Made by a program: the position numbers and the translations under genes
The notes under the pieces: model-generated
Seen by the model: the letters and a program-made list of their open reading frames with translations, nothing else
What the model was told of the DNA's origin: nothing
The model's database searches: none
Shown: piece after piece, positions 1-11,508 of the stretch
Layout of the letters: each line of letters starts with the position of its first letter
Numbering within the stretch: the stretch's first letter is position 1
Assembly: GCF_014694375.1 (NCBI RefSeq)
Contig: NZ_JAAUWW010000001.1
Location: forward strand, 62,001 to 126,000
Length of the DNA: 64,000 bases
Direction of reading: 5' to 3'
DNA from: Vibrio sp. S17_S38
GTDB lineage: Bacteria > Pseudomonadota > Gammaproteobacteria > Enterobacterales > Vibrionaceae

Positions 1-153
1 AATATGCCCAGCTTCTAAAGCTCGGCGAAGCGGCTTATTAGACCCAAGAATATGTTGTTGTCCACAATATTGCTCGACTGTCATTGGGCGCATACGCGCC
101 GCTAGCGGACGAAAATCATCATCCGAAGTAAAGTCCAAACTAAAATTGCTCAT
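1..153 (-). CDS. rarA: Replication-associated recombination ATPase RarA, N-terminal fragment
   Basis: The first 51 codons of a leftward gene that runs off the left edge. The start [14 protein letters not shown] and the stretch [19 protein letters not shown] are characteristic of RarA (MgsA), a AAA+ ATPase of the clamp-loader superfamily that acts at stalled replication forks with SSB and RecA. Only the region before the Walker A motif is present, so activity cannot be judged. It lies 71 bp downstream of lolA on the same strand, the lolA-rarA order common in gamma-proteobacteria, so the two are probably co-transcribed. Confidence 0.9.
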   Translation of the reverse strand, partial: MSNFSLDFTSDDDFRPLAARMRPMTVEQYCGQQHILGSNKPLRRALEAGHI

Positions 154-224
154 AATCTTAGGATATCCACTTTGTTACGTTGCATTACTTCATTTGTACT
201 TCAAGCCGTTATTAATGCTTGAGC

Positions 225-839
225 TTAACGCTGGTCATCAACCTCTACACCTTTCGGAACTTGAAAAGTAAAACGAGATTTACTTGGTATTTGAAGTTTA
301 ACGTTTTTAAATACAAATTCACTTGTTTGTCCATCTTGCTCAATAACATTAAACGCTTTTACTACGCCATTGTTATCAATTTGAATTTGAAATGTCCCAA
401 CAGTGGTATCTGATGCTGTTGGTTTCAAAGTGAAAGTATCTTTATTCTGAGTCACATTATATTGCGCCCAATCACTGGCTTTACTCCGTGTAAGCAAAAC
501 AAAAGGCGTTTGTGCTGTCGCTTGTTCTTGGCTCAAAATTGTCACTTGAGAAACAAACGGGCTGTAATACCACACACTATTCCCATCAGAAACTAATAGA
601 GTCTCATCTGGTGTTTTAGTTTCCCATCGAAATAAACTTGGACGAGAAACTTCAGCGCTACCTTTGCCTTCCATCAGTATTTCGCCTTCAGGGCTGGTCA
701 CTGTTTGAGTAAAATCACTGCTGAATCCATCATTTAAACTCAAGCGAGAACTAAGCTCATTCTTACCATTAGCAAAAGCTCCGGAGCTCAACAAACTTGT
801 CACTGTCGTAAATAAAAATACGCTAAACCATTTTTTCAT
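225..839 (-). CDS. lolA: Outer-membrane lipoprotein carrier protein LolA
   Basis: Periplasmic chaperone that takes lipoproteins released by LolCDE at the inner membrane and hands them to LolB at the outer membrane. The 204-residue length matches the family. The first about 23 residues are a signal peptide ([10 protein letters not shown], hydrophobic core, A-F-A before NGKNEL). The mature part has the LolA pattern: FTQTV near the start, [17 protein letters not shown], and a C-terminal [14 protein letters not shown]. It lies between ftsK and rarA on one strand, the usual order, and is probably transcribed with them. Confidence 0.95.
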   Translation of the reverse strand: MKKWFSVFLFTTVTSLLSSGAFANGKNELSSRLSLNDGFSSDFTQTVTSPEGEILMEGKGSAEVSRPSLFRWETKTPDETLLVSDGNSVWYYSPFVSQVTILSQEQATAQTPFVLLTRSKASDWAQYNVTQNKDTFTLKPTASDTTVGTFQIQIDNNGVVKAFNVIEQDGQTSEFVFKNVKLQIPSKSRFTFQVPKGVEVDDQR

Positions 840-904
840 TGTTAAATCCTTTGTGTCTAACAGTACTTGAAGCTAGATTTATAAGGCCAAGTACAAAGGT
901 TATA

Positions 905-3900
905 TTAGTCGAACTGCTTTACTGGCGGCGGAGCAATTACTTCACGATTACCATTATGACCCGGCGAGCTCACTATACCTTGAACTTCTAATTGCTCGAC
1001 AATACGCGCAGCTCGGTTATAGCCAATTTTAAATCGACGTTGTACACCAGAAACGGAACCACGGCGTGAATCGGTCACAAACTCCACCACTTGGTCGTAA
1101 AGCGGATCCATTTCCTCTTCGCCTTCTAACTGCTCACCTGGAAGCAAGCTTTCTGCGGTAGGTTCGCCATGGATAATTTCATCAATGTAAACCGGTCTGC
1201 CACGTGCTTTCCAATCATTAACAACCGCATGTACATCATCATCTGAAGCAAAAGCACCATGCACACGAACGGTATGATTAGAACCTGGAGGTAAATAAAG
1301 CATGTCACCCATGCCTAATAACGACTCTGCCCCACCTTGATCCAAAATAGTACGTGAATCGGTTTTGGTTGATACTGTAAATGCCACACGAGCGGGAATA
1401 TTAGCTTTAATCAAGCCAGTAATGACATCTACCGATGGTCGTTGTGTAGCAAGCACTAAGTGAATACCCGCAGCACGCGCTTTTTGTGCAAGACGAGCAA
1501 TCAGTTCCTCTACTTTCTTACCCACAACCATGATCAAGTCAGCAAATTCATCCACAATAACCACAATCGATGGCAGCTTTTCTAACAGCGGTGGCATTTC
1601 ATCCATGCTGTCACCTGGTTTCCACAGTGGATCATGAATTGGATGCCCCGCCGCCGCTGCCATTTTGAGTTTCTCGTTGTAGCCTTTAAGGTTACGAACT
1701 CCAACAGCAGATAATAATTTATAACGACGTTCCATTTCGCCAACACACCAACGCAGAGCATTAGATGCATCTTTCATATCAGTCACAACTTCTGAAAGTA
1801 AATGAGGGATGCCTTCATAAATAGACAGTTCCAGCATTTTCGGGTCGATCATGATAAAGCGGACATCTTCTGGCGTTGCTTTATACAAGATACTTAAAAT
1901 CATAACGTTTACGCCAACTGATTTACCCGAACCAGTTGTGCCAGCTACTAATACGTGTGGCATTTTCGCCAAATCAGCCACAACGGCTTCACCCGCAATA
2001 TCTTGCCCTAACACAACTGCCGTAGGTGATTTGTTATTTTGGAATTGCTCGGAGTTGATAACATCTGATAAATAGACAGTTTCTCTACTCATATTTGGCA
2101 ATTCAAGCCCAACATAAGGTTTACCAGGAATGACTTCTACAACGCGCACTGCCATTGCCGATAGCGAACGGGCTAAATCCATCGATAAACCAGAAATACG
2201 GCTCACTTTCACACCAGGTGCAAGATCGAGTTCAAAACGTGTAATCACAGGGCCGGGGAAAATATCCACCACCCGTGCTTCAATTTTATAATCGGCTAAC
2301 TTAGATTCAACTAAACGTGCGATATTTTCCAATGCATCACGATCAATATGGCTCTCACGCTTTTCTGGGTGGTATAACAATTCCAGCGTCGGCATTGGTG
2401 ATGTTGGCACCGGCAGGTTATGATCCGATTGAATTAAAAATGGATTCTGTGATGCCATTTTTTTCGCTTGAGCTGCTGCCACTATATTTTGGAAAGCGGC
2501 TGCATCTGCATCATTCGGCATTTCAGGCTCAGTTCTGCTAACACCCTCTTCTAAAGAATTGACCTCAGAAGTATCTTGGGTAACAGATGCTGGCTCACTC
2601 GCTGCCGAGCTAAACATCGGTGCTGATGCGTCACTATTTACTGTTGGTTGATTATTAGCTACCGGATCAACGATTGATGTATTAAATAAAACTGTAGATT
2701 CAGTATCAAGCTCTACGTCCATAGTCCCAAATGATGGAATGTTGCTATCGTCATCAACGTCCAAATGTTCTGTCGATATCGGTTGACTATTCGTCGTCAA
2801 CTCTTCAGAAACAGCAGGATCTGAAATTAAAGGATCATCCGTCAGCGGTTTTGCTGAAAATGGCGTAGAGACTTGAGTTGGCGCTTCAATAGGTGCCATT
2901 GTCTCTTGCTCAAAAGCACTTGGCACGACTGATGCGTTCTGCTGATAAGTATTAGGTCGAGTTGCTGGCGCTTGAGTCGCTGAATTTTGGGCAGCCGACG
3001 TCTGAGAAACCGATTCTTGAGGAACAAAATCCCCTTCCATCTCAGCTTGTTGATCAAGTTCTGCAATTGTGGCATTCGGGTTCTGGTAACGGTTTTGAGA
3101 CTGAATAGGCACATGAGAATGCTCAGAAAACGTCACATTAGTTACCGGAGTTGAAGACGATGGCGCAGAAAACAAAGGATCATTCAGCTCTTCATCAGTT
3201 GGCTCAATTGAATGACTTGCTGACATAACAGGTTCTTGGTGTGCACTCTGCTGCTTTTTCGAAACTTTACGTGGGAAATGAATATTAAAACGTGGCGATT
3301 TTTTCTCTTTCTGCTCAGGCAATTCAGCAACATCGTCTTCATTAACATCATCAATAGCACCTAACTGTAATGATAAATCTTGTTCTTCAACATCATCAAA
3401 TTTCAGAGATGCTAATTCTTTTTTCTGGAAACCTGCGGAAGAAACCACAGCAGTTTCTTCGCCACGTGCACGATTAAATAAACGCTGACAAATACGTAAT
3501 GATCCTCGGCCTAAATTCTCCACAATAGTTAACCATGAAATACCCGTTAGAAGCGTAAAACCCGCTCCCCACAAGAACATGAAAACCAAGGTCGAACCAA
3601 GGTTATTAAGAGCTGGCATAGCCAAAGACGTTAATACGTCACCTACTACACCGCCTGAAGAAAAGTACCAAATATCATCAAAATTAATGTCGGCAAGCCC
3701 ACAACTGGTCAGTAACATAACGACTAAACCTAATAATCGTGTTCCCCACAACAATAAATCAATCGATTCATCTTCATCACGCGAGCGGAAAAATGCCCAA
3801 CTAGCCCCCAAAATAATAAAAGGCAAAGGATAGGCAAAAGAGCCAAAAGTAAAGAATAGCGTGTCTGCAATCCACGCTCCGATATAACCACCAGCATTGT

Positions 3901-4126
3901 GGACAATACCGCCCCATGCAGTTTGCGACCATGATGGATCCGCAGGATCGAATGAGAAAAGTGATACCATCATCAAGATAGCTACTAATAGCCCAAGAAT
4001 AAAACCGCCCTCTTTTAGGCGTTGAGAGCCATTAAGACGAAACCTTTGCTTCGTTTCTTTGGCTTTAACGATAGTCACGGTTTTCGCTTTGTTTTGTTTG
4101 AAAATTTTTTTGCTATACGTAAACAA
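905..4126 (-). CDS. ftsK: DNA translocase FtsK
   Basis: Septal DNA pump that clears chromosome dimers at division and activates XerCD. The N-terminal about 210 residues carry several membrane helices. A low-complexity linker rich in Ser, Thr, Gln, Glu and Pro covers about residues 230-590. The motor has Walker A GTTGSGKS at 729-736 and Walker B with D859-E860. A C-terminal winged-helix gamma domain (about 1005-1065, [20 protein letters not shown]) reads polar DNA sequences. At 1073 residues it is shorter than the 1329 of E. coli, and the difference lies in the linker. Neighbours lrp upstream and lolA downstream give the common lrp-ftsK-lolA order. Confidence 0.96.
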   Translation of the reverse strand: MFTYSKKIFKQNKAKTVTIVKAKETKQRFRLNGSQRLKEGGFILGLLVAILMMVSLFSFDPADPSWSQTAWGGIVHNAGGYIGAWIADTLFFTFGSFAYPLPFIILGASWAFFRSRDEDESIDLLLWGTRLLGLVVMLLTSCGLADINFDDIWYFSSGGVVGDVLTSLAMPALNNLGSTLVFMFLWGAGFTLLTGISWLTIVENLGRGSLRICQRLFNRARGEETAVVSSAGFQKKELASLKFDDVEEQDLSLQLGAIDDVNEDDVAELPEQKEKKSPRFNIHFPRKVSKKQQSAHQEPVMSASHSIEPTDEELNDPLFSAPSSSTPVTNVTFSEHSHVPIQSQNRYQNPNATIAELDQQAEMEGDFVPQESVSQTSAAQNSATQAPATRPNTYQQNASVVPSAFEQETMAPIEAPTQVSTPFSAKPLTDDPLISDPAVSEELTTNSQPISTEHLDVDDDSNIPSFGTMDVELDTESTVLFNTSIVDPVANNQPTVNSDASAPMFSSAASEPASVTQDTSEVNSLEEGVSRTEPEMPNDADAAAFQNIVAAAQAKKMASQNPFLIQSDHNLPVPTSPMPTLELLYHPEKRESHIDRDALENIARLVESKLADYKIEARVVDIFPGPVITRFELDLAPGVKVSRISGLSMDLARSLSAMAVRVVEVIPGKPYVGLELPNMSRETVYLSDVINSEQFQNNKSPTAVVLGQDIAGEAVVADLAKMPHVLVAGTTGSGKSVGVNVMILSILYKATPEDVRFIMIDPKMLELSIYEGIPHLLSEVVTDMKDASNALRWCVGEMERRYKLLSAVGVRNLKGYNEKLKMAAAAGHPIHDPLWKPGDSMDEMPPLLEKLPSIVVIVDEFADLIMVVGKKVEELIARLAQKARAAGIHLVLATQRPSVDVITGLIKANIPARVAFTVSTKTDSRTILDQGGAESLLGMGDMLYLPPGSNHTVRVHGAFASDDDVHAVVNDWKARGRPVYIDEIIHGEPTAESLLPGEQLEGEEEMDPLYDQVVEFVTDSRRGSVSGVQRRFKIGYNRAARIVEQLEVQGIVSSPGHNGNREVIAPPPVKQFD

Positions 4127-4282
4127 AATTTGCCCCTATTCCGAGCGTTAACTGAAAATCACGTTTATAAGTAATCTGCTATTATTCTTTGGCTTTATAT
4201 ACGGTTATTTTCAATTTATTAACGTAAACAACCAATAAGAAAAACTGATAAACATAATGAACTCGGTGGTCCTAAAATACGA

Positions 4283-4302
4283 CGAGCGGCCTAAGCCGCT
4301 CG
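4283..4302. terminator. Perfect GC-rich hairpin between lrp and ftsK
   Basis: An 8-bp perfect stem (CGAGCGGC/GCCGCTCG) with a CTAA loop lies 110 bp downstream of the lrp stop and 157 bp upstream of ftsK. On the lrp strand it is followed by TCGTATTTTAGG, so the U tract is weak. It could be an lrp terminator or an attenuating hairpin in the ftsK leader. Confidence 0.45.
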
Positions 4303-4411
4303 GTAGACAACACCTGCTAACAATACCCGAAACAAGAAAAAAAACCTATAGCCAAAGCCTCCCAAGATGCAGATTTGAACGCATCCTGACAGCAATCGTA
4401 CAAATTTTGTT

Positions 4412-4906
4412 TTATCGGGTTTGAATCACAAGCTGACTAGATTGTTTTACCTCTTCCATCACGACATAAGTACGAGTGTCATTTACACCCGGAAGACGAA
4501 GAAGAGTATCACCAAGTAACTTACGATAGGCGCTCATATCCGATACACGCGTTTTCAGTAAGTAATCGAAATCACCTGAAACTAAATGACATTCTTGAAT
4601 ATCATCTAGCTTCTGTACTGCCGTATTAAATTGTTCAAATACATCAGGCGCACCACGGTTTAGAGTGATTTCTACGAAAACTAGTAGTGAAGCATCAAGA
4701 TACTGCGGGTTAAGTAAAGCCGTATAACCGGTAATATAACCTTGACGTTCTAAGCGACGAACACGCTCTAGACATGGTGTAGGAGAGAGCCCTACTCTTT
4801 TAGACAGTTCCACATTTGAAATGCGACCATCTTTTTGTAATTCATTTAAAATGTTGCGGTCAATCCGGTCCAAATCCTTAGACGGTTTTTTATAATTATC
4901 TGACAT
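4412..4906 (-). CDS. lrp: Leucine-responsive regulatory protein Lrp
   Basis: Global regulator of amino-acid metabolism that responds to leucine. It has 164 residues, the same as E. coli Lrp, and is nearly identical to it as far as I can recall: helix-turn-helix within residues 15-65 (ISNVELSKRVGLSPTPCLER) followed by a RAM ligand-binding domain with GDFDYLLKTR and the end TRTYVVMEEVKQSSQLVI. A GTG nine bases upstream is in frame, but the ATG at 4906 has a good ribosome site (AAGGTGG, six bases away) and gives the family length. It is followed by ftsK on the same strand. Confidence 0.96.
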   Translation of the reverse strand: MSDNYKKPSKDLDRIDRNILNELQKDGRISNVELSKRVGLSPTPCLERVRRLERQGYITGYTALLNPQYLDASLLVFVEITLNRGAPDVFEQFNTAVQKLDDIQECHLVSGDFDYLLKTRVSDMSAYRKLLGDTLLRLPGVNDTRTYVVMEEVKQSSQLVIQTR

Positions 4907-5176
4907 TAATTCCACCTTAATTACGTCCCTGCAAAATGTACTCTGTTTTTATTTCTGTTGTCTTAATATCTATACTTAAAGCACTGAAAGCGAAGTTTCA
5001 AATACAAACGATATTCTCAGTATCAAATATTACTGAAACACTACTATACTTCATTTTTATCCGATGAATAACCTAAAAATAGGTATATAAACCAATAAAA
5101 TCGATATAACAAGGACACAAACACGCTTAACCACCTGATCTTGGTACCACCATAAAAAATAAACCCAGAGGAATGG

Positions 5177-6412
5177 CTACCTATTTCGTTTTTGTGCTTG
5201 TATGAGAATATTTCTCGGCGTGATATCACGCGTACAAAATAGGCTCAGACTCACCAAATAACCATCTTGTTCTAACCTTAATGCCTTGTCATACACCAGC
5301 CACATTTCTAATGCGCGGCGAAACACTTGCTGGACCAAACTCACTCTCTCCATTTGTATAAACCTCTGCTCTCCCCTGACTAAGCTAATATCAAGATCAT
5401 CTAAGGGTAAACACAACTGTTTATTCTGATATGAGGGCTGTTGATTAGCCCAGCAGCAGAAATGCTCAAAACCTAAACTTAATTCAGATTTTTTAATACT
5501 GGGTAAAGGTGTATATTGTCGCTCTCCTAATTCTTCTCGCAACAAACAATCTACCGCTAAACGATATGTCATTTCTTGTCGTCGGTGCAATTGCACTCTT
5601 TTACCACCCGTCACGGTTTCTTGTAGTGGGATCCGCAATTCATTTTTAGATAATAGCAAAGAAGACTTTTTGCCAAGTACAGACAAAGCTTGATAAGTAT
5701 CGAATTGCGTTAAGTGGTAACAACAAGGAGAAATGGTCAAAGCTGATAGATCAACATCTTGAGCTAATTCTATTAAATGTGCATGTAAATCACCACATGC
5801 GTGTAAAGCAACCGCATGCTGATTTGGCTTCATAATTAGCTTCACTTCCTGTGATAAAGCATCACCCTGTACAAAACTCATCATTAATTGGCGCTTATCG
5901 GCTAGCACTTGCCCTGAATGACAAAGCGAGTTCTGCCATTCTAAACTGGTAACCAAACGTTGAGACTGTTGTGCTATTACTTGCCCCAAATATCCTTTCC
6001 CCGCACACCATTCAAGCCATTCACCTGAATCATCAGGAAATTGCATTTTTAACGCAGCCCACCCCATAGCGCAAACTTGTTGCCATTTACGGCCAGGAAT
6101 TCCTACATCAAAACCTTGAGGTAACACTAATTCTTCCGATTTCAATAGTTCTAATTGACATAAATCGACTACAAAATTTAACTCAGGAATATAAGGTGTA
6201 AGTAACGCGATGAGATCCGAGGTATCCTGCTTAAGTCGAAAAATATCATTTTCCGTTAATTCATTTAAGAATTGACACAGTTCAGGATGAGTCTGTTGCC
6301 ACGGTAAATCTAAATGAAAACTTTGTTGGAACGGCTCAAATCGCCATAGATTGGATGTTTTTTGTAAGAGACAATCCAGATCTATAAATTGATTAGATAG
6401 TTGACTATCCAC
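5177..6412 (-). CDS. Predicted class I SAM-dependent methyltransferase
   Basis: A 411-residue protein with a central Rossmann methyltransferase domain. The SAM-binding glycine-rich motif WCAGKGYLG is at 135-143, HACGDLH at 204-210 and SPCCYH at 228-233. The last is typical of the Methyltransf_32/GSTCD-like group, whose substrate is not established. No membrane segment or signal peptide is seen. The start is a GTG preceded by TAAGGCGG. It diverges from the tRNA-modifying gene miaE with 156 bp between, which is compatible with an RNA substrate but does not show it. Confidence 0.75.
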   Translation of the reverse strand: MDSQLSNQFIDLDCLLQKTSNLWRFEPFQQSFHLDLPWQQTHPELCQFLNELTENDIFRLKQDTSDLIALLTPYIPELNFVVDLCQLELLKSEELVLPQGFDVGIPGRKWQQVCAMGWAALKMQFPDDSGEWLEWCAGKGYLGQVIAQQSQRLVTSLEWQNSLCHSGQVLADKRQLMMSFVQGDALSQEVKLIMKPNQHAVALHACGDLHAHLIELAQDVDLSALTISPCCYHLTQFDTYQALSVLGKKSSLLLSKNELRIPLQETVTGGKRVQLHRRQEMTYRLAVDCLLREELGERQYTPLPSIKKSELSLGFEHFCCWANQQPSYQNKQLCLPLDDLDISLVRGEQRFIQMERVSLVQQVFRRALEMWLVYDKALRLEQDGYLVSLSLFCTRDITPRNILIQAQKRNR

Positions 6413-6568
6413 GCTAAAATACCGCCTTACTTTATAACCAATGACATCGGTATAGTTTCAAAAATAGTCAAATCACTACCGAATAAGTAAAGAAAGCAGC
6501 GTTCCAAAACCAGAGTACGCTGTGATAACATCACGCCATCAAATATTTTGAATAGGCTTATCGCTATT

Positions 6569-7330
6569 ATGTCACATCAGCTCCTCTCACCTATCCACTC
6601 ATTCTTACAGTGCACCACACCGGATGCATGGGTTGAGAAAGCTAAACAACCAGAGCAGCTTCGCTCACTACTGATTGATCATTGTAACTGCGAGCTAAAA
6701 GCTGCGCAAACGGCAATGTTTTTGCTCCGAAAGTATGCTGTAACCCAAGAAAGTGCAGCCATAATTATGCAGTGGGCGAAACCTTATGAAGATTATGTTT
6801 ATAAGTGCATTCGAGATATAAGTTTCCCAGAAAAAAGCATCATGCAGTCAGCCAGTTTAGCCGTCAAAAAGAACACACCATATGGACGAGATTTAGTCGA
6901 TAACATGGTCAGGCTTATCAAAGAGGAGTTTCATCATTTCGAGCAAGTACTCGAGATAATGAAAACTCGCGATATTCCATACCAAAATATGACTGCTGGC
7001 TCATATGCTAAAGGGCTAATGAGTATGGTTCGTCACTACGAGCCTGAAGCGTTAATTGATAAGCTCATTATTGGGGCTTATATTGAAGCAAGATCATGCG
7101 AGCGCTTCGCAAAATTAGCGCCATTTTTGGATAATGAGCTAAACAGCTTTTATGTTTCACTATTACGCTCAGAAGCTCGTCACTATCAAGATTATTTAAA
7201 TCTTGCTAAGAGTATTGCTGATGGTGATATTAGCGAACGAGTAGCCCTGATAGGTCAGCATGAGGCCCAATTAATACAACGACCAGATAAACACTTTCGA
7301 TTTCATAGTGGTAGCCCCACTCAAATCTAA
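6569..7330 (+). CDS. miaE: tRNA 2-methylthio-N6-isopentenyladenosine-37 hydroxylase MiaE
   Basis: Di-iron oxygenase that hydroxylates the isopentenyl group of ms2i6A37 next to the anticodon. The protein shows the carboxylate/histidine ligands of the MiaE ferritin-like fold in four helices: CELKAAQTAM, EEFHHFEQVLEIM, IEARSCERF and SEARHYQDYL. The opening LLSPIHSFLQCTTPDAW matches Salmonella MiaE. An in-frame TTG at 6548 would add seven residues; I prefer the ATG at 6569, where the family resemblance begins (253 residues). MiaE is absent from E. coli K-12 but present in Salmonella and vibrios. The pathway partners miaA and miaB are not in this window. Confidence 0.9.
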   Translation: MSHQLLSPIHSFLQCTTPDAWVEKAKQPEQLRSLLIDHCNCELKAAQTAMFLLRKYAVTQESAAIIMQWAKPYEDYVYKCIRDISFPEKSIMQSASLAVKKNTPYGRDLVDNMVRLIKEEFHHFEQVLEIMKTRDIPYQNMTAGSYAKGLMSMVRHYEPEALIDKLIIGAYIEARSCERFAKLAPFLDNELNSFYVSLLRSEARHYQDYLNLAKSIADGDISERVALIGQHEAQLIQRPDKHFRFHSGSPTQI

Positions 7331-7505
7331 TAACTATCCTCCCAATATTAAGTCATTATTTCACTTGCCAGAGACTCAATAATCAAGCATCTTTAAATTA
7401 TTAAAGCATTAACTTCAAATAGATGAATATGTGCTCAGGTATGATCTCTTTTGCAAAGCTGTAGCTTTAAGTAATATGAGTATATATGGATGATAGGAAT
7501 AACGG

Positions 7506-8474
7506 ATGAAATTACAACAGCTTAAATATTTAAGTGCCATCGTAAAAAACGATTTAAATATCTCATTGGCATCTCAAAGTTTATTCACCACTCAACCAGG
7601 TGTAAGTAAACAAATCGGCTTACTTGAGTCTGAGTTAGGTTTAAAGATTTTCGAACGTAAAGGTAAACATTTAAATTCCATCACACCAGAAGGAAAATTA
7701 ATTTTAAATGAAGTGGAAAAGATGCTCGAGATTGAAAGTAAAATTCTCGAAATATCAAAAACATTCGTGAATCCTGATAATGGCTGCCTTAACATATATA
7801 CCACGAATACTATCGCTCGTTTTATATTACCCGATACCGTCAATAAATTTGTCAAACGTTACCCACAAATCACCTTCCATATAGGGTCAGTACAACCTGA
7901 TAAGAATGGATCTTTGATTCCTAAAGGACATTCTGATTTTTCTATTGTCGCTCAAGATGTCAAGCCTGAGTCGAACGCCATTATTTTACCGGCTTACCTA
8001 TGGAGAATGTCACTGGTTGTTCCTAAAAACCATCCTTTGGCCACTAAATCCAAAGTCACTTTAGACGATATTTCACAATATCCAATAATTAGTTACGAAG
8101 CAGGTTCAACCGGTAAATTAGTACAAGAAAAAGCCTTTTCAGAAAGAGGATTGACTCCCCATTACTTTATGACAGTTATGGATGTCGATGTGATCTTAAA
8201 ATACGTCAACTTGAATTTTGGTGTTGGTATTGTGGCATCTGTTGCCGCCAATAATATCCATGATGACAATATTGTGACTATTGATATTGATGAACTTCCA
8301 TCTTGTAGTGCGTGGATATGCTTTAGTCGCAATATTTTCTTGCAACGGCATACTTATGATTTCATCGAACATTTCTGCCCACATCTCACGCGAGAAACGA
8401 TGGAAAAAATTGTGGTAATGAATGATTTAGAGATTAAGAAGCTCGCCGAGAATTTTGTGCTGCCTGAATATTAA
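7506..8474 (+). CDS. Divergent CysB-like LysR-family transcriptional regulator
   Basis: A 322-residue LysR-type regulator whose whole length aligns with CysB without gaps over the region I could compare. The N-terminal helix-turn-helix has LFTTQPGVSKQ at 26-36, and the end HLTRETMEKIV and LPEY also match. CysB activates cysteine-biosynthesis genes with N-acetylserine. In the known CysB sulfate/inducer pocket T100, T102, W166 and T202 are kept, but Gln103 is Ile and Thr149 is Ala. It is convergent with topA, whereas in E. coli cysB follows topA on the same strand. It may be a strongly diverged CysB or a paralogue (Cbl-like) sensing another ligand; a standard cysB may lie elsewhere in the genome. 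Confidence 0.8.
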   Translation: MKLQQLKYLSAIVKNDLNISLASQSLFTTQPGVSKQIGLLESELGLKIFERKGKHLNSITPEGKLILNEVEKMLEIESKILEISKTFVNPDNGCLNIYTTNTIARFILPDTVNKFVKRYPQITFHIGSVQPDKNGSLIPKGHSDFSIVAQDVKPESNAIILPAYLWRMSLVVPKNHPLATKSKVTLDDISQYPIISYEAGSTGKLVQEKAFSERGLTPHYFMTVMDVDVILKYVNLNFGVGIVASVAANNIHDDNIVTIDIDELPSCSAWICFSRNIFLQRHTYDFIEHFCPHLTRETMEKIVVMNDLEIKKLAENFVLPEY

Positions 8475-8514
8475 AAACCAACAATATTATCCCAATCAGC
8501 ACTACCCAATAATA

Positions 8515-8555
8515 AAGAAACCCCAATGATAGCTAAATCACTGGGGCTTCTTTTA
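8515..8555. terminator. Bidirectional terminator between the cysB-like gene and topA
   Basis: A 15-bp stem with two mismatches (8515-8529 against 8538-8552) around CCCC/GGGG, followed by TTTTATTT on the plus strand and preceded by an A-rich run. It lies between two convergent stops and fits a shared rho-independent terminator. Confidence 0.75.
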
Positions 8556-8577
8556 TTTCGAGCTAAATAATATAACT

Positions 8578-11214
8578 TTATTCAGATTCTTTCTTAGGTT
8601 TTTTACGTTTATCCGTGATTTCCCACTTACCGTTATTATATAAAGCGGTCCATCCTGTCGGTTTCGCATCCACTTCAGAGCGCACATAATGCTCTTTCGA
8701 TTTACGACTAAAACGCACGACAGTTGGTAAACCATCAGGATCAGCTGCAGGTGCGCTGGCTAAATATTGGAATTTAGGCGAAATACGGTCTTTGTATTCA
8801 GCTATTTCCGCCACTAAAGGTGCGCGAGTTTCACGAGATTTAGGGAAATTACTCGCAGCCATAAATAAGCCAGATGCGCCATCACGTAATACAAAATAAG
8901 CATCTGAATTCGAACAAGGCAGCTCTGGGAAATGCACTGGATCTTCTTTCGGTGGTGCGACATCGCCATTACGTAAAATCTTACGGGTGTTTTTACAGTC
9001 TTCACTGGTACAACCCATATATTTACCAAAACGGCCATTTTTCAACACCATATCTGAGCCACATTTGTCACATTCAACCAATGGACCGTCATAACCTTTT
9101 GGCTTAAATTCACCAAATTCGACCACATAACCATCACAGTTTGGATTATTACCACAAACATGCATTTTACGCGTGTCATCGATTAAATAGGCATCCATTG
9201 CGGTTTCACAAATCGGGCAACGTTTTTTAGCACGAAGTGCCGCAGTCTCAACATCTTCTTCAAGAACGTTAATAATACCATCTTCATCACCTAAATTGAT
9301 CGTTGTCTTACAACGCTCTTTCGGTGGTAAAGCATAACCAGAGCAACCGAGGAATACGCCAGTTGATGCGGTACGAATTCCCATTGGACGAGAACAAGTC
9401 GGGCATTCAATGTTGGTTTCAACAATCTTATTTGGTGTCATGCCACCTTCGGATTCATCTAAATCAGCTTGATCCAAATCAGTGGTGAAATCATTGAAGA
9501 AATCATCAAGAACTTGTGTCCAAGTAATCGAGCCTTCTGCTATCGAATCGAGTTTTGCTTCCATCCGTGCGGTAAAGTCATAGTTCATCAAATCATTGAA
9601 ACTACCATCTAATCGGTCTGTAACAATCTCACCCATTTTTTCAGCATAGAAACGGCGCTGCTCTACTTTGACATAACCACGATCTTGAATCGTTGAAATG
9701 ATAGAAGCATAAGTTGAAGGGCGACCAATGCCTTTTTTCTCCAATTCTTTTACCAATGCAGCTTCGGTAAAACGGGCTGGCGGCTTAGTAAAATGCTGTT
9801 TAGGATCGAGTTGTTGCAAGGCTAATGTGTCACCAACACTCACCGCAGGCAAGATCAGATCTTCATTTTTGCCCATTGGACGTTGAACACGTGTCCAACC
9901 GTCAAACTTTAGAATACGGCCTTTCGCTTTGAGTGTGTACTCATCGGCTTTGACACTAACCGTAGTTGAGTCATATTTTGCCGGCATCATTTGACATGCA
10001 ACAAATTGATTCCAAATTAATGAATATAATTTATGCGCATCGGCTTCCATACCTTGCAGATCATCTGTTTTGACATCAACACTTGAAGGGCGTATTGCTT
10101 CATGCGCTTCTTGTGCACCCGCTTTACTACCATAAACCAGTGCTTTTCCCGGGAGGTAAGCGTCACCGAATTCAGATTGAATAAAGCCGCGGCAAGCCTC
10201 TACAGCCTCTGAACTCAAATTAGTTGAGTCAGTACGCATATAAGTGATGTAACCACCCTCATAGAGCCTCTGAGCGAGCATCATGGTCTTTTTCACGCCA
10301 TAACCTAAGCGTGTACTAGCAGCTTGCTGCAATGTAGACGTGATATAAGGCGCAGACGGCTTACTTGAAGTTGGACGATCTTCACGTTTACAGACTTCGT
10401 ATTTTGCTTTTTCTAATACCGATAACGCCGATTTTGCTTCGGTTTCATTGACAGGCTTAAATGACACGCTATCTTTTTGCGCGACTAATAAACGAAAATC
10501 TGTTTTATCCTGAGTTTTTGTATCAGCATGAATATCCCAAAACTCTTCAGGAATAAATGCATTGATTTCACGCTCACGTTCCACCAGCAGTTTTACAGCC
10601 ACAGATTGAACCCGACCAGCTGATAAGCCTCGTGCCACTTTCTTCCAGAGCAGCGGTGAAACCATAAAGCCAACGACACGATCGAGAAAACGACGAGTCT
10701 GCTGCGCATTGACACCATCTATATTGAGCTCGCCTGGAGTTTCAAATGCTTGCTGAATGGCATTTTTTGTAATTTCGTTAAATACTACTCGTTTATAGCG
10801 TGAATCATCACCACCGATGATCTCACGAAGGTGCCACGCGATGGCTTCTCCTTCGCGATCCAAATCGGTTGCGAGATAAATGCAATCTGCATCTTTGGCA
10901 AGTTTTTGTAATTCAGCAACCACCTTTTCTTTACCGGGTAGGATTTGATAGTTCGCTTCCCAGCCATTAAAAGGGTTAATACCCATTTTTTTAATCAAGG
11001 CGGTCTTGTCTTTCTCTTTTTTAATACGAGCTTTGTCTTCTGGGCTCATACCTTTGGTTGAGATAGCCGCTGCTTTTTTACCACTGCTCTGACCGGCAGT
11101 GGGTAAGTCACGCACATGACCAACACTCGACTTAACTACAAAATCTTTTCCAAGATATTTGTTGATCGTCTTTGCTTTGGCTGGTGACTCCACGATAACA
11201 AGAGATTTACCCAT
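8578..11214 (-). CDS. topA: DNA topoisomerase I
   Basis: Type IA topoisomerase that relaxes negative supercoils. Its 878 residues are close to the usual bacterial length. It opens with the Toprim domain ([18 protein letters not shown], and [12 protein letters not shown] further on). The active-site tyrosine is Y325 in [11 protein letters not shown]. About residues 600-760 hold three four-cysteine zinc ribbons ([25 protein letters not shown]), followed by a basic tail ending [10 protein letters not shown]. The yciN gene diverges from it upstream and the cysB-like gene converges downstream. Confidence 0.97.
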   Translation of the reverse strand: MGKSLVIVESPAKAKTINKYLGKDFVVKSSVGHVRDLPTAGQSSGKKAAAISTKGMSPEDKARIKKEKDKTALIKKMGINPFNGWEANYQILPGKEKVVAELQKLAKDADCIYLATDLDREGEAIAWHLREIIGGDDSRYKRVVFNEITKNAIQQAFETPGELNIDGVNAQQTRRFLDRVVGFMVSPLLWKKVARGLSAGRVQSVAVKLLVEREREINAFIPEEFWDIHADTKTQDKTDFRLLVAQKDSVSFKPVNETEAKSALSVLEKAKYEVCKREDRPTSSKPSAPYITSTLQQAASTRLGYGVKKTMMLAQRLYEGGYITYMRTDSTNLSSEAVEACRGFIQSEFGDAYLPGKALVYGSKAGAQEAHEAIRPSSVDVKTDDLQGMEADAHKLYSLIWNQFVACQMMPAKYDSTTVSVKADEYTLKAKGRILKFDGWTRVQRPMGKNEDLILPAVSVGDTLALQQLDPKQHFTKPPARFTEAALVKELEKKGIGRPSTYASIISTIQDRGYVKVEQRRFYAEKMGEIVTDRLDGSFNDLMNYDFTARMEAKLDSIAEGSITWTQVLDDFFNDFTTDLDQADLDESEGGMTPNKIVETNIECPTCSRPMGIRTASTGVFLGCSGYALPPKERCKTTINLGDEDGIINVLEEDVETAALRAKKRCPICETAMDAYLIDDTRKMHVCGNNPNCDGYVVEFGEFKPKGYDGPLVECDKCGSDMVLKNGRFGKYMGCTSEDCKNTRKILRNGDVAPPKEDPVHFPELPCSNSDAYFVLRDGASGLFMAASNFPKSRETRAPLVAEIAEYKDRISPKFQYLASAPAADPDGLPTVVRFSRKSKEHYVRSEVDAKPTGWTALYNNGKWEITDKRKKPKKESE

Positions 11215-11508
11215 AACTAATTCTAAACATCCTCATCGGCTGCATTTTTTATTATCTGCATGCACTTTTATAAAACTGCTTCTTTTTTTACTATCGAGTG
11301 AGTTTTGAATAAGATCAACCTGTTTTTTCATTTTTCGTACTAAATGCTCGACAACTAAGCAAAAAAGCCACTTTCATTCAAATACGCTAAACGATGATCT
11401 AACTCAATACTTACCGCTAAGTTTTATTTAACTTCATAAATTTTTCGCTTTACACTAAAGCAAGTAAGGTTTGATATTCATCACTTCCAATCTACAGGCA
11501 GATTTATT

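Noticed and set aside
5044..5229. 61-residue leftward reading frame after the methyltransferase gene
   Set aside because: Overlaps the end of the methyltransferase in another frame, has no ribosome site and no family resemblance.
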